Assembly (NCBI GenBank): GCA_021292105.1
Contig: CM037867.1
Span: 39,930,843-39,994,842 of the forward strand
Length of the DNA: 64,000 nt
DNA from: Anadara kagoshimensis
Taxonomy: Eukaryota > Mollusca > Bivalvia > Arcoida > Arcidae
Direction of reading: 5' to 3'
The position numbers and the translations under genes are program-made. A model generated the notes under the pieces. That model saw only the letters and a list, made by a program, of their open reading frames with translations, was not told the DNA's origin and searched no databases. Every line of letters begins with the position of its first letter. Within the stretch, counting starts at the first letter, position 1. Shown piece by piece: positions 31,420 through 43,038 of this stretch.

Positions 31420-31700
31420 ATCCATAATGATATCATAAACTCATAAGGCAACACTTCTGTGTAGTCAATTTGTCAGAAATATACTTTCGTCTAAATTTGC
31501 TGCTAGATGAAATATGAAAATCCGTAAAAACTTCAGGCATATTCCCTCATGCAAAATATTTCTTTAGCTAACTTTGGTTAAGTATATTTTGTTGCATTAA
31601 ATATATTGAAACCATTTGGAATTTTTTTCTAAACTTTTGGCCCAAACACTGCTGATATGGAATTATATTTCGAAACGACCGTCTAGTAACACTGCTATAA
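31420..31700 (+). repeat. Interspersed family E copy
   Basis: GATATCATAAACTCATAAGG, TTTGTCAGAAATATACTTTC, ACTGCTGATATGGAATTATA, TTTCGAAACGACCGTCTAGT. Confidence 0.8.
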
Positions 31701-32049
31701 AATGTAATGTATTGCACGTGCTTATTATATCAGTTTTTACAAGGTTTTGCATTTTTTGGGATTGTAATTTGGACATGGATCGGCATATTTGTTTCTGATT
31801 TTTACTTTGCTATTGAGTTTGTGATTTGAACAGTTGTTTTTAATTTTTACTTTGCTTTTGGGATTGTGATTTGAACATTTGTTTTTAATATTTACTTTGC
31901 TATTTGGATGATGATTTGAGCATGGATTTGTATGCTTGCTGTCGATGGAGCATGTGTGTAGGCGTTAGATCATACATAAAACAAATTCAGGTAGGTCTGT
32001 TTGGAAATCCTAGCCATTTCGATTGGACAACCACCGGTGGGAATCGACT

Positions 32050-32880
32050 TTCAATTAACCTATTTTGACGAAGTTTTCCGCGTTTTGGAAGATAAACATA
32101 CAAAATAACACGCTTTGAGTGGGTGGTATAAATTGAGCGATAGACCTGAAATTCCGCATTTTAGAAAGTGTTTGTTCCATATTTAAACTGTAAACATACA
32201 TTTTTTCAAAAATATGGAACTAAGCTTAATTCCGTCAATTTGTTGAATCATTGAGCTATCTAGACATGGTGTTATTAATGCTATAACTTCCACTGTCGTT
32301 CAAAGCCAAAGAAATAACGCGGACTTGCGCGTCATGTTTACTTGTCAAAGAACAAAGGCGAGTCAATAAGCGACCAGCCTATCCCATTTCCGATTGTCCG
32401 ACAAAGTAATGATTTTTGTGCTCTGTTTCAATACATGTTTTATACCTGGATACAAAATTGCACACATATCATCCGATTAAATGGCAAAAATGGCTAGTGA
32501 TGCAAAGGCATGTTTTTCATCTAAATGTTTAATACCGTGCTGTAATTCGGTTCTTAGAAGTTAAAGCAGGCAAGGAAATACAAGGCAAGTTAGCCGATGT
32601 TTATGGGTATTAGTGCTACACGCGCCACCTTAATCTTATTTTGATGGAGTTTTCCGCGTTTCTGAAGATAAACATACAAAATAACAAGTTTTGAGGGGGT
32701 GGTATTAATTAAGCGATAGACTTGAAATTCCGCATTACAGAAAGTGTTTGTTTCACATTTAAACTGTAAACATACATTATTTTTCAAAAATACGGAACTA
32801 AGCTTAAATGTTGAATCATTGAGCTATCTAGACATGGTGTTAATAATAGTGCTATAATTTCCATTACTGTGCAAAGCAAA
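32050..32880 (+). repeat. Direct duplication, about 255 bp, copies 580 bp apart
   Basis: Copy 1 at about 32050-32310, copy 2 at about 32630-32880. Shared: GTTTTCCGCGTTTTGGAAGA, TAAACATACAAAATAACA, GAAATTCCGCATTTTAGAAA, GAACTAAGCTTAA and ATTGAGCTATCTAGACATGG. No coding signal. The spacer contains CpG-rich ATAACGCGGACTTGCGCGTC. Confidence 0.8.
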
Positions 32881-33001
32881 CTGAATGACACTCCCTAGCC
32901 ATGTAACGTTTGTTTTGCACTGCAATTGGAGTTATCAGCTGACTGTGTTTTACGGCGTTCATATTGCAATAACTTCAACTGTAGTGCCAAAAAATAAATA
33001 C

Positions 33002-33060
33002 ATAAAGTGGCCGTCTCGATATAAGTGAAAGGACCCTGACTGGGGCATGAAGCTCCATTA
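33002..33060 (+). repeat. SINE-A tail fragment
   Basis: GGCCGTCTCGATATAAGTGA followed by CCCTGACTGGGGCATGAAG; sits immediately upstream of a full SINE-A copy. Confidence 0.65.
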
Positions 33061-33101
33061 CACCACTCCACTAGATAACACCACTCTATCCATCAAATAA
33101 C

Positions 33102-33438
33102 CACTGCGGTAGCTCAGTTGGTAGAGTGCTCGCTCCGTAAGTGGGAGGTCGTGGGTTCGATCCCCGGCCGGGTCTGACCCAAGACTTAAAAGTGGGTAGT
33201 GACTGTTCTTTCGCCAAGCACTTGGCATTACGAAATGAAAGTCACGGTTCTTTCGGATGGGAACTTAAAATAAACGAGGTCCCGTGTCACGGTGAGCTTG
33301 GCACGCTAAAGAACCCTGCTTTATAATACCATGAGCGCAACGCACAGGCAAAATTTCTGAACCTTTGCCTATAGGTGGCGACGTCTCGATATAAGTGAAA
33401 TATTCTTGACTGTGACGTTGAACACCATTACTCGACTC
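33102..33438 (+). mobile_element. SINE-A, full length
   Basis: Complete head (TAGCTCAGTTGGTAGAGTGC, GTGGGTTCGATCCCCGG), body and tail, nearly identical to 25438-25780, suggesting relatively recent spread of this subfamily. Confidence 0.92.
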
Positions 33439-33714
33439 AACATTGACAAAAGGGAGTTAACTCGAGCATACAACCCATTCACAGAACAGAAGATTTCAAA
33501 ACTGATTCAAAAATATTAAAATTAAATCCGGTCGACATCTTGATGTTATCAATGCTCGTTATTAAAACAAATAATAATAATAACAACATATCATGGGATT
33601 ATCACGTGATTAGATTCCTATCATGTCACATGTCTCTTATCAAGATGTTCCGTTAAACGCCCCCAACTAGGAAAGTTAATTGTTTATTTAAATGACAACT
33701 GCATTTATAGTATA

Positions 33715-34300
33715 GGCCTGTCGGTATTATAACACAGCTAACCGAAAAAAGGAGTCGAACCTCGACTACAGAGATGTGGATAGCTATTGATTGAAAAGCC
33801 ACATAGGTATACAAAGCAGCTACCGAAATGATGTCGAAATGTGGCTTACGTGGGACCGAGATGAGCTGTCAATTCGCCACCAATTCGTTAGCTTGGTGTT
33901 AAACTTTCGACAGGTCTGAAATAAACATGTATCTAAATTTAACCACTCCACTTGAGCATAAAAATATTACATGGGTTTGAGTGGCTAATTCGTTAGCTTG
34001 GTGTTTAACTTTCGACAGGTCTGTACCAACCATGTATCTTAATTTAACCACGCCACTTGAGCATGAAGGTTTGAGTGGCTAACGAGGGGTCGAGAAGAGT
34101 CGCAATTCGGTACTAATTCGTTAGCTTGGTGTTAAACTTTCGACAGGTCTGAAATGAACATGTATCTAAATGTAACCACTCCACTTGAGCATGCAAATAT
34201 TACATGGGTTTGAGTGGCTAACGAGGAATCGAGATGAGTCGCAATTCGGTACTTATTCGTTAGCTAAGTATTAAATATTCGACGGGTCTGTACCGAACGT
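33715..34300 (+). repeat. Inverted-repeat element T3 relative expanded into a tandem array
   Basis: After a T3-like copy (33715-33919) the unit CGTTAGCTTGGTGTTAAACT-TTCGACAGGTCTG ... CATGTATCTAAATTTAACCA-CTCCACTTGAGCAT ... GGGTTTGAGTGGCTAACGAG repeats about three times. Confidence 0.75.
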
Positions 34301-34337
34301 GGAGGCTGAAAAAATAGTATTAGACATGCGTTTGAGT

Positions 34338-34422
34338 GATGGTCAAGGGCAAGCTCCGAAACAGCGCCCACCTCCTAGCTCCGTATGTCGCGAGGTAGAC
34401 GCTGCAGACAGCCCTTGACCAA
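34338..34422. repeat. Short GC-rich stem-loop
   Basis: TGGTCAAGGGC at 34340-34350 pairs with GCCCTTGACCA at 34411-34421 around a CpG-containing 60-base loop. The rest of 34310-35200 is AT-rich with nothing else seen. Confidence 0.45.
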
Positions 34423-35207
34423 ATTTCAAGAATCTTGAAATTTCGGGAAATGTCTCGTTACCAATTTTTGCAAAAAGTTTACTATTTCTGTATCTTTACA
34501 ATTGATAATTTTTTCGACGTCTTTTTACCTTGGAATTTTAATGAACACCAAAAATTCTATTTAGTGATTTGAATTGTATGAAATTGGTTATGTTTTGAAG
34601 GGATTATTTTTTTCTTCCGCAAATGCAGTGAAATAGTGAAATGCGAAACTAAACTGCAAAAGAAACTGCTATATAATGGATGCCATCAAGCAGTGCGCTG
34701 AACAAATTCGCCTTGAAATCGGAACAACTACAGACAATAAATGAAAATGGAGAAATTTAATCTTCCTGTTAGATAATGAACGAGTATGGCCTTTCAATAA
34801 TGTATGTTTTAAACGGTATTTATAGTTATAGTTTATACAACTGTCACGGTATTTGTTGCACCCCTTACGTAGACCGAATTATTTCTGTAGTCGACGAACC
34901 TTTTATCGTATTGATATGGGGCCGTGGGATTCGGTGTATCCTCTATATATGAGCCTGTTACATCTTGCAACCCAGTCCCATTGGACTATCAATGTGCTCC
35001 CTCCATAAAATTGCCCTCGGTTCATGAAACTGAAGGGGATTTAATAGACTTTTCTTATTTGTAAATTAGATTTATTTTTCCTACAAAACTTGATGTTTTG
35101 TCTACTGAAGGACGGATTCATTACAGAATTAAAATAAAAAATATCCATAGTATATATCATAGGTATTTTTTAAAAATTTTATAATGAATCTGGTCCCTAT
35201 GGATCAT

Positions 35208-37080
35208 CTGCTGTATTCACACTGGCCACTCAACATCTCCATAGACTTACAATGGCTATTCAAAGCTATGCTGTATTCATACTGGCCCGTCAACATCTGT
35301 GTAGACTTATAATGGCCTTCCAAAGCTATGATGTATTCATACAGGCCCGTCAACATCTGTGTAGACTTACAATGACCTTTCAAAGCTATGCTGTATTCAT
35401 ACTGGCCCGTCAACAGCTGTGTAGGCCAAAAAAGGCCATTCAAAGTTATACTGTATTCATACTGGCCCGCCAACATCTGCATAGACTTACAATGGCTATT
35501 CAAAGCTATGCTGTATTCATACTACCCCGTCAACATCTGTGTAGGCTAACAATGGCCTTTCAAAGCCAAATTATACACATACTTGCCAATCAACATCTGT
35601 GTAGGCTTACAGTGGCCTTTCAAAGCCAAATTATACACATACTTGCCAATCAACATCTGTGTAGGCTTACAATGGCTATTCAAAGCTATGCTGTATTCAT
35701 ACTAGCCCGTCAACATCTGTGTAGGCTTACAATGGCCTTTCAAAGCCAAATTATACACATACTTGCCAATCAACATCTGTGTAGGCTTACATTGGCCTTT
35801 CAAAGCTATGCTGTATTCATACTGGCCCGTTAACACCTGCATAGACTAACAATGGCGATTCAAAGCTATGCTGTATTCATACTGGCCCGTCAGCATCTAT
35901 GTAGGCCAAAAATTGCCATTCAAGCTATGCTGTATTCAAACTGGCCAGTCAACATCTGCATAGACTTAAAATGGCTATTCAAAGCTATGCTGTATTCATA
36001 CTGGCCCGTCAACATCTGCATAGACTTACAATGACCTTTAAAAGCTATGATGTATTCATACAGGCCCGTCAACATCTGTGTAGACTTACAATGACCTTTC
36101 AAAGCTATGCTGTATTCATACTGGCCTGTCAACATCTGCATAGACTTACAATGACCTTTAAAAGCTATGCTGTATTCATACTGGCCTGTCAACATCTGCA
36201 TAGAATTAAAATGGCTATTCAAAGCTATGCTGTATTCAAACTGGCCTGTCAACATCTGCATAGACTTAAAATGGCTATTCAAAGCTATGCTGTATTCATA
36301 CTGGCCCGTCAACATCTGCATAGACTTAAAATGACCTTTAAAAGCTATGCTGTATTCAAACTGGCCTGTCAACATCTGCATAGACTTAAAATGGCTATTC
36401 AAAGCTATGCTGTATTCATACTGGCCCGTCAACATCTGCATAGACTTACAATGACCTTTAAAAGCTATGATGTATTCATACAGGCCCGTCAACATCTGTG
36501 TAGACTTACAATGACCTTTCAAAGCTATGCTGTATTCATACTGGCCTGTCAACATCTGCATAGACTTACAATGACCTTTAAAAGCTATGCTGTATTCATA
36601 CTGGCCTGTCAACATCTGCATAGAATTAAAATGGCTATTCAAAGCTATGCTGTATTCAAACTGGCCTGTCAACATCTGCATAGACTTAAAATGACCTTTA
36701 AAAGCTATGCTGTATTCAAACTGGCCTGTCAACATCTGCATAGACTTAAAATGACCTTTAAAAGCTATGCTGTATTCATACTGGCCCCTCAACATCTGTG
36801 TAGACTTACTATGACCTTTAAAAGCTATGCTGTATTCATACTGGTCTGTCAACATCTGTGTAGGCTTCCAATGGCCTTTAAAAGCTATGCTGTATTCACA
36901 CTAGCCTGTTAACATCTGTGTAGGCTTACAATGGCCATTCAACGCTTAATTGTACACATACTTGTAGACTTAACTGGTCTGTCAAAGCCAAGGTATACTT
37001 GATCTGTAATGGCCATCAGGTTTTACATATGCTTGCCAGTCATTTTTATGTAGACTTATACTGGACAGTTAATATCTACA
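35208..37080 (+). repeat. 60-bp minisatellite with 420-bp higher-order period
   Basis: About 29 units of a 60-bp motif: TATGCTGTATTCATACTGGC, CCGTCAACATCTGCATAGAC, TTACAATGGCTATTCAAAGC. A variant unit (GCCAAATTATACACATACTT) recurs near 35570-35780. One unit near 35920 is 59 bp, shifting the frame. Lines 35941-36240 recur at 36361-36660 with one difference, a seven-unit repeat. Because 60 is divisible by 3, both strands stay open for more than 300 codons; this is arithmetic, not coding. Units degrade after 36960. Confidence 0.95.
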
Positions 37081-38380
37081 ACATGTATTACAGACTTTTT
37101 TGGTATGTCAGTATTGAACATTACATAAAATGCACCCTTATTGGTACAAACATGTACTTGTGCATAAGGATGTAAACATGTGTCAACTTTTCATGATATT
37201 TATATACTGTGTACATGTTTTACTACATGATGATGTCTGAACACTTGTGGTATTTGGACATTATATAAAATGAATAAAACTTAGCTGTGAAAGTAAAACA
37301 TATACCTGGTAATAATATTTTGCATGTAATTACCACTAGAGATAGTACAGTAGTTCCTTAGGCAGAGTATTTTCTCTGTAAATTGGTTATGGCTTTGAAC
37401 ACAGAGTGAAAGACCAGTTACTTTTGCCTGATACATGCACTATGCATAAATCCAGATATGAAAATCCTGAAAAATGGTCTTGAGACTGCTGTTATAAAAA
37501 TCCCACACTTAGTTAAGATATACAGAATCCCCACTCAAATTAAAATTATTTGAAAAGCATGTTTATTTTAATTAAAATGGAAATTACTGGTTTCAGTGGT
37601 TTGGCTATGTGCAATGTAAAATTGTTGATCATATGGGATGCAGTAACTTTAACCATAGAATTATTGATGAAATGTCATTTCATTCCAAAAGTCTTTTTTT
37701 TGTGTTTAGCATAATTCAGGTGTTGAATATGCTTGTAAAGACAAACTATTAGTGGATATGGGAACTGATAACTTCACAAATGTTTGTATGTATAACTATT
37801 GCAGTTGTAAGGTTTATTTATTTGAATGGTATTTTACACTCCGGTCAAGAATTTTTTAGTTATATTGAGACAGCAGGTTCAGAAATTATGGAAGAAGCTA
37901 GAGTGCTGATGAAGATAACCAGCCCTGGGCAAGTGAACTGATAAACTCTCACACTAAACTGTTCTGCACACTATGGATATGTCCTGGGTTAAAACTTAGG
38001 TGGTGACAGGCCACCAAGGCCCCAGGGGGGGGGGGGGGGGGCTGTAATGTATGAAGTAAGAAAGTAGGTCACTGTGACCAATCTTTCATGTCTGTCTGAT
38101 TTTCTTTAAGCTTTATGAATTTTGGTCATAGAGTAAGACAGTTTAAATTTGGTTGGTATGTATAATTGTTGGAGTTGTAACACATGGAGTATGATAATAG
38201 GTCACAGTGACTTACTTTGTCATGGTTGAATGAGTTTTCCTTTAATGCCCTCATACATTGTAACTTTTAGAGCTTAAAGGTATGAAGTATTGAAGTAGGT
38301 CACTGTGATCTAAATTTCATCTTTTAATGAATGTTTTTATAACTTTTTGACTTTTTACAAATAAGATTTCACACTTCGTC
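37080..38380. other. No gene seen; AT-rich sequence with a poly-G tract
   Basis: Both strands are closed in all frames beyond short runs. A G-run of about 15 bases lies at 38027-38041 within degenerate repeat sequence (CCGGTCAAGAATTTTTTAGT at 37842 resembles a SINE tail). Confidence 0.5.
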
Positions 38381-38960
38381 CGTCGTGCATCGTGTGTAAA
38401 CTTTTCACATTTCAATCAACTCCTTCAAAACTACTGAGCCAAATTGGATGATATTTGGCAGTAATGATGTCTAAGTGAGGGACTTTCAGATTTGCACAAA
38501 TAAACCAATTGTGTCCCCTGGGCGCCCTATTAAGGGTAAAATTGTGAAAAGCTTTAAAAACCATCTCCTCTGAACTTAAAAGAGGTATAGCTTAGATATT
38601 TCATGTAAAACATACTTAGGACACCTGGTTTCAGATTTGCACAAATTGTAGCTGTAGGGGAAAAAGGGGAAATTTCCTAATATTAATGTATTTGTCAATA
38701 TATCTTAAAAACTATAAACTTTTTGTATAGACATGTATATTAGAATATTGTAGGCATTTGCACAACAATCATTTTGATATACATGTATAAATGAAGGTCA
38801 TAAGTTCAAAGGTCAAGGTCATAGATGCAAAACGAAGACAGAAAGGTTAATTATCTCAAAAACTATAAACTTTTTGTATAGGCACATTGGAATTCTCTTC
38901 AGTTAATGTCATTGACCATTGAACCTCTGCATGGGATATGTACTCAGCCTCAGGTGAGCA
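38370..38960 (+). repeat. Probable decayed transposon sequence
   Basis: Contains CACTTCGTCCGTCGTGCATC, CTCCTTCAAAACTACTGAGC, CAAATTGGATGATATTTGGC and two rounds of TATCTTAAAAACTATAAACT-TTTTGTATAG. This style of sequence is common in mollusc genomes; no ORF remains. Confidence 0.45.
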
Positions 38961-39339
38961 TGAAAGATGGGCCTCTTTTTGATGAAATTATGGGCTGTTG
39001 ACTTAGAAAATTTCTTTGAAATGGCAGCTTTCTGGACTTTTTTTTCTAAATGCTGGCAGATACAGTGCTCAATCTAGAAGGGACCCTTGTGCCATTAGCC
39101 CTAAAATAACTTTGTTCTACAAAAATGCTCTTGTTGGGCCAACTCTGGTCCATCTTTTTAGTTTTAGGTGAGATTTCAATTAATCCACTTTAACCTCTTT
39201 CTTTGTTTTCATTTTCTTTGACTATACTGATCTTTACACCAAGTATGTTATAATGTTGACCCAATTTTATTTTTAAAATATGACCCTTCACTTGTTTTTA
39301 AAGACCTGGGCCAGGATGACCCCAACAATAACATTACTA

Positions 39340-39560
39340 GATTGAACATTGCAGATATTAAACTTATATTTGGTATGTGAGTTTACCATCATCAGTAACA
39401 GATAAAGTTTGAGTTTAATTCAGTTTTCTGGACTTCTAATCACTGCAGATATTGAATGTATATTTGGTATGCGAGTCTACCATCATGAGTTACATATAAA
39501 ATTTGAGTTTCATTCTGGTTCAGTGATTTTGATGAAATTATGGGCTATGGACTTTTATTT
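39340..39560 (+). repeat. Repeat related to 46600-46960
   Basis: Two rounds of TTGCAGATATTAAACTTATA, TTTGGTATGTGAGTTTACCA, GAGTTTCATTCTGGTT and TGATGAAATTATGGGC. The same words recur at 46670-46910. Confidence 0.55.
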
Positions 39561-39881
39561 ATTTTGGATGTGAATCTTACATCTTATAAAATATGGAATT
39601 GCAATTTGACTTGTGCACCCTGGTGCCAATGCATCAATATTGGACCTGCAAGTCTTATTTAAAACCTTTGTACAACATAGATAAAAAGCTTGATGAAAGT
39701 AAACAAAAATATATATAAAACATCACTTATGTTTACTACAAGCCCAACTGTTCTGTGATGTCATTTATTAATGTAACAGTACGCTGACGCCAAGTTAACC
39801 TGTTAGTTGATGACTCGCCTTTAATCAACAAAGAGTACATCAAGAAGTTTCGAATTTAAAAATGACCTAGTTTCAGTCACC

Positions 39882-40145
39882 ACAACCTATGATCACTTCA
39901 GTGGTTCAGTGGCAGTGTCTGTCTTGAGAAAGGGAGGTTGTGGATTTGAACCCTGGTCATGTCATACATAGGACTATCGAAATTGTATCTGCTTTCTTAA
40001 TGGTGCTCGGTATTAAGAGGACAGAGTATTGACTGGTCAACCTGTTGTCAGGATAATGTGACTGGGGGAGTGAAATGCCTGTCTGTGGTGTCCTGACTGT
40101 GATCTAGCACCTTATTTAAAGTTTCCCTGAGTGTGTACTAGCACA
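39882..40145 (+). mobile_element. SINE-B copy (tRNA-headed, second type)
   Basis: Head CAGTGGTTCAGTGGCAGTGT with B box GGATTTGAACCC; body with CAACCTGTTGTCAGGATAAT, GTGACTGGGGGAGTG and CTGTGATCTAGCACCTT. Body matches 43748-43935. Confidence 0.7.
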
Positions 40146-40554
40146 AGGCAGATCATAACATACACTTGCAGTCTTACACATCTCCACATGCTTGAACTTG
40201 TTCATAGATTAAACCTTAGACAAAAATAAACTTGCTTTGTTTGCAAATAGCAGAAAAAATGTCCATGCAACTTAATACAACATTACAACATCAGCAACCT
40301 GTGAGTTAAATTTATATGCAAATGTTTTAAAATGCCATATAGCATATCAGCACCTGTGTTGTTACAGTGGAGTAATAGAGTAAATTACATCCCAGTCAAG
40401 ATGTTTTCACTTATATTGAGACAACAAGTTCTGGAATGGTAGGGAAAACTGCAGTTCCTCTAGGGAAAACCATCAATACAGAAAAATGGGATTACCAAGA
40501 GAGCAGAGGTGTGTACGTAATCTGTATGCTAGTGTATTATATAACGTGACTGCC

Positions 40555-40806
40555 TAGACCACAAAATGACTTGAAAGTGAGTAGTGACTTTCGCCAAGCA
40601 CTCAGCATTACAAAATGAGTCACGGTTCTTTTAGATGGGAACTTAAAAGAAACGAGGGCCTGTGTCACGGTGGGCTTGGCTCGCTAAAGAACCCTGCTGT
40701 ATAATGCCATCGGCGCAATACACAGGCAAAATTTCTGCACTTTCGCCTATAGCTGGCGACGTCTCGATATAAGTGAAATATTCTTGACTGGGACGTTTGT
40801 CATTAC
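40555..40806 (+). mobile_element. SINE-A, 5'-truncated
   Basis: Starts in the body (GACTTGAAAGTGAGTAGTGA), lacks the tRNA-like head, and continues to the tail TCTCGATATAAGTGAAATAT and TCTTGACTGGGACGTT. Confidence 0.88.
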
Positions 40807-41184
40807 TCAAATCACTCTTTCGGTGATCCTAAGCGGGTTATAACTTCAATTCAAAAATTATTTATTTTTTTAGTTCCTGATGAGTATTTATCGTCCAAGG
40901 GAAAAAGGTAAAATAAACTGTTGGATCAGTTATCGAAATGTCTAAATTAATTGAAGATATAAATTTGGTTAACAGTATATTGGGTTTCGCCTCTATTTCT
41001 TATTTTTTGGTTATTTCTGATAAAATTTCAGATGCACCATAACTGGCATAAGACAAAATTATGTAGCGATTCTCTCCGTTAAGCTATATGTTGTTTCTAT
41101 CTGCAATGCTACATTAATATCATATGGATTATATAATAGACGGGTTGGGATAATGGCAAACTGCTAGAAAAGTTAAGAAACTGT

Positions 41185-41430
41185 TTACTTTCTCTGCAAT
41201 TTGGCTCCGGATAAATTTGAAGACGACCTTACAGGGCGCCGCCATTTTGTATCGAATGTACACAGGGTATCGCGTATTGATCTGTGAAAATAGTACCGCA
41301 ATCTAAACTTCAGAAATGTTCCGAAGGGCTGTCTGCAGCGGTCATAAAAGAGATACGAATGTTGGCCGCTGTTCGGAGCTTGGGTCAAGGGTTGAAAATC
41401 GAAACCGGATAAGGACTGGACACTCATTTC
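41185..41430. promoter_or_regulatory. CpG-rich island with YY1-like motif, possible promoter
   Basis: GC and CpG content rise sharply against the AT-rich surroundings. GCGCCGCCATTTTG (about 41237-41250) matches the YY1 site AAnATGGCGGC in reverse, common just downstream of housekeeping promoters. On the minus strand it supplies ATGGCGGCGCCCT in an ideal start context (A at -3, G at +4), followed at once by a donor-like GTAAGG. No downstream exon could be found, so this may be a promoter remnant or chance. Confidence 0.3.
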
Positions 41431-41454
41431 CGAGTGTCATTGTAATACTAGTAG

Positions 41455-41552
41455 AAGGTTGCTTAATTTGGGTTTTACGTCCCAGCCAACATTATTTCAC
41501 TTATAACGAGACGTCACCGTCTATAGATGAGGTAGAAGAGATTTTGACCTTT
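41455..41552 (-). repeat. SINE-A tail fragment
   Basis: TTTTACGTCCCAGCCAACAT, TTCACTTATAACGAGACGTC and CTATAGATGAGG. Confidence 0.65.
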
Positions 41553-41870
41553 ACAGTGCATTTTACGGGACATTTTTAACAATTTATACATATCAGACTT
41601 TCATTTGCCATTATACTATGCCAGTTAGTCCCTGGATGTAATAACTTTTTAAACTACTAATGCCGGGGTAAAAAATGTTGCATATCAAAATCTTAAAGCT
41701 TAACGTGTAATTTTCAAAAATTAAACAGTAATTTTTACAGAATAAAGTCTAATTTTATACATAGTAAGGGTAAATTTTACTCTTTCATCTAAGATTTACA
41801 GATGATTAAAATGTTCACTTAATAGATTAAAGTGTAAATTTTACAGATTAAACTTTAAATTACAGTCCAA

Positions 41871-42040
41871 CCTGCCTTAATTAAAGGCATCCTCTGTATA
41901 AGGACAATCTTCTTATAAAACCCAGTGGAATTGTATCCCAATCGTTATTCACATTATTTGAACTGTATATAAAGACCACCTGTCTATAAGGGCCACTTTA
42001 CTGGCTCCCTTGGGTGGCCTTTATAGACATGTTTGATTCT
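41871..42040 (+). repeat. Interspersed repeat family C copy
   Basis: ACAGTCCAACCTGCCTTAAT, ATTTGAACTGTATATAAAGA, CTATAAGGGCCACTTTACTG, CCTTTATAGACATGTTTGAT. Confidence 0.8.
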
Positions 42041-42207
42041 ATACAAATAAAGGCTGAAGTTAGTTAAACAGCTATACACAATGTTTATCCGATTTTGCTA
42101 CTTATATTGACGTCACCATGGAAACAACGTTAACAGCAATCTGTAAAACTGTGATAAACTCCATGATCCCCCACACAAGCTCGGCCATGATCATTAGTAA
42201 ACAATTT

Positions 42208-42575
42208 ATTCTTACGTGGTGTAAAAATTGGTTTATTGGAAATTTAACCAGAGCGTGGTGTAAAAATTGGTTTATTGGAAATTTAACCAGAGCTTAAAGC
42301 AAAAAATCTCTAAAAAAGGTGTAAAAATCTGTTTTTTTGTAATTTAAACCTGAGCTTAAAGCAGGGACTTTTTTTATTCTTACGTGGTGTAAGAATCTGG
42401 TTTTTTGGTAATTTTTAACCTGAGTTTAAAACAGGGACTATTTTATCCTTACGCAGTGTAAAAAAGCTGGTTTATCGGCTAGTTAACCAGAGTTTAAAAC
42501 AGGGACTATTTTATCCTTACGCAGTGTAAAAAAGCAGATTTATTGCAAAATCCAGAGTTTAATTAAAACATGGAT
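42208..42575 (+). repeat. Tandem repeat, about 40-70 bp unit x 6
   Basis: Units of TTCTTACGTGGTGTAAAAAT-, TGGTTTATTGGAAATTTAAC-CAGAGC, the first two with a 40-bp period, later ones extended by TTAAAGCAGGGACTATTTTA. Confidence 0.85.
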
Positions 42576-43038
42576 TAGATGTATATGCCTATTGGTAATA
42601 ATATCGAAATCACATCGCAATGTACATATTTTGTTTTATTACTTTTTACATATATATATGGGCTGCATAACGTTATAAATGGCTTAAATACATCGATTTA
42701 GTGATAATAATATGATAAATAAAAGAACTTTGTCATATCGAGTCAAATAACAAATCATTTTCACCAAAAACGTAAATAAGTTATTAGATCCCCCATTTTG
42801 TTTTTCACCATACGGTCGGATCGTCCATCATTGAAGACAGCGATTTTTGGAAGGCTTTATGGTTTTTTTTATTACAAATCTAACTAAAATTAAGTATTTT
42901 ATCATTTCATTCAAAATCAATAAATTTGGATTTAATTCTAAATTTGACTATTTAATCGTAATCAATCAATGTCTGAAGTATAATCTTGTATAAAAAGTAC
43001 CGTGGTAATAACATCTGCCTAATAATATACACGTGTAA

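Noticed and set aside
32590-32787. 65-codon minus-strand ORF
   Set aside because: Lies in one copy of the 255-bp duplication and is not kept open across the matching copy as far as I could read.
35252-36912. Repeat protein of 311-313 codons on either strand
   Set aside because: Open frames follow from a stop-free 60-bp unit; a 59-bp unit breaks the plus frame and there is no start context or flanking gene structure.
35208-37080. CRISPR-like array
   Set aside because: There are no unique spacers between repeats, the units are contiguous, and the DNA is animal nuclear.
41316-41579. 87-codon plus-strand ORF beginning MFRRAVCSGH
   Set aside because: Runs into a reverse SINE tail and lacks recognisable content; the CpG-rich patch is more likely regulatory.
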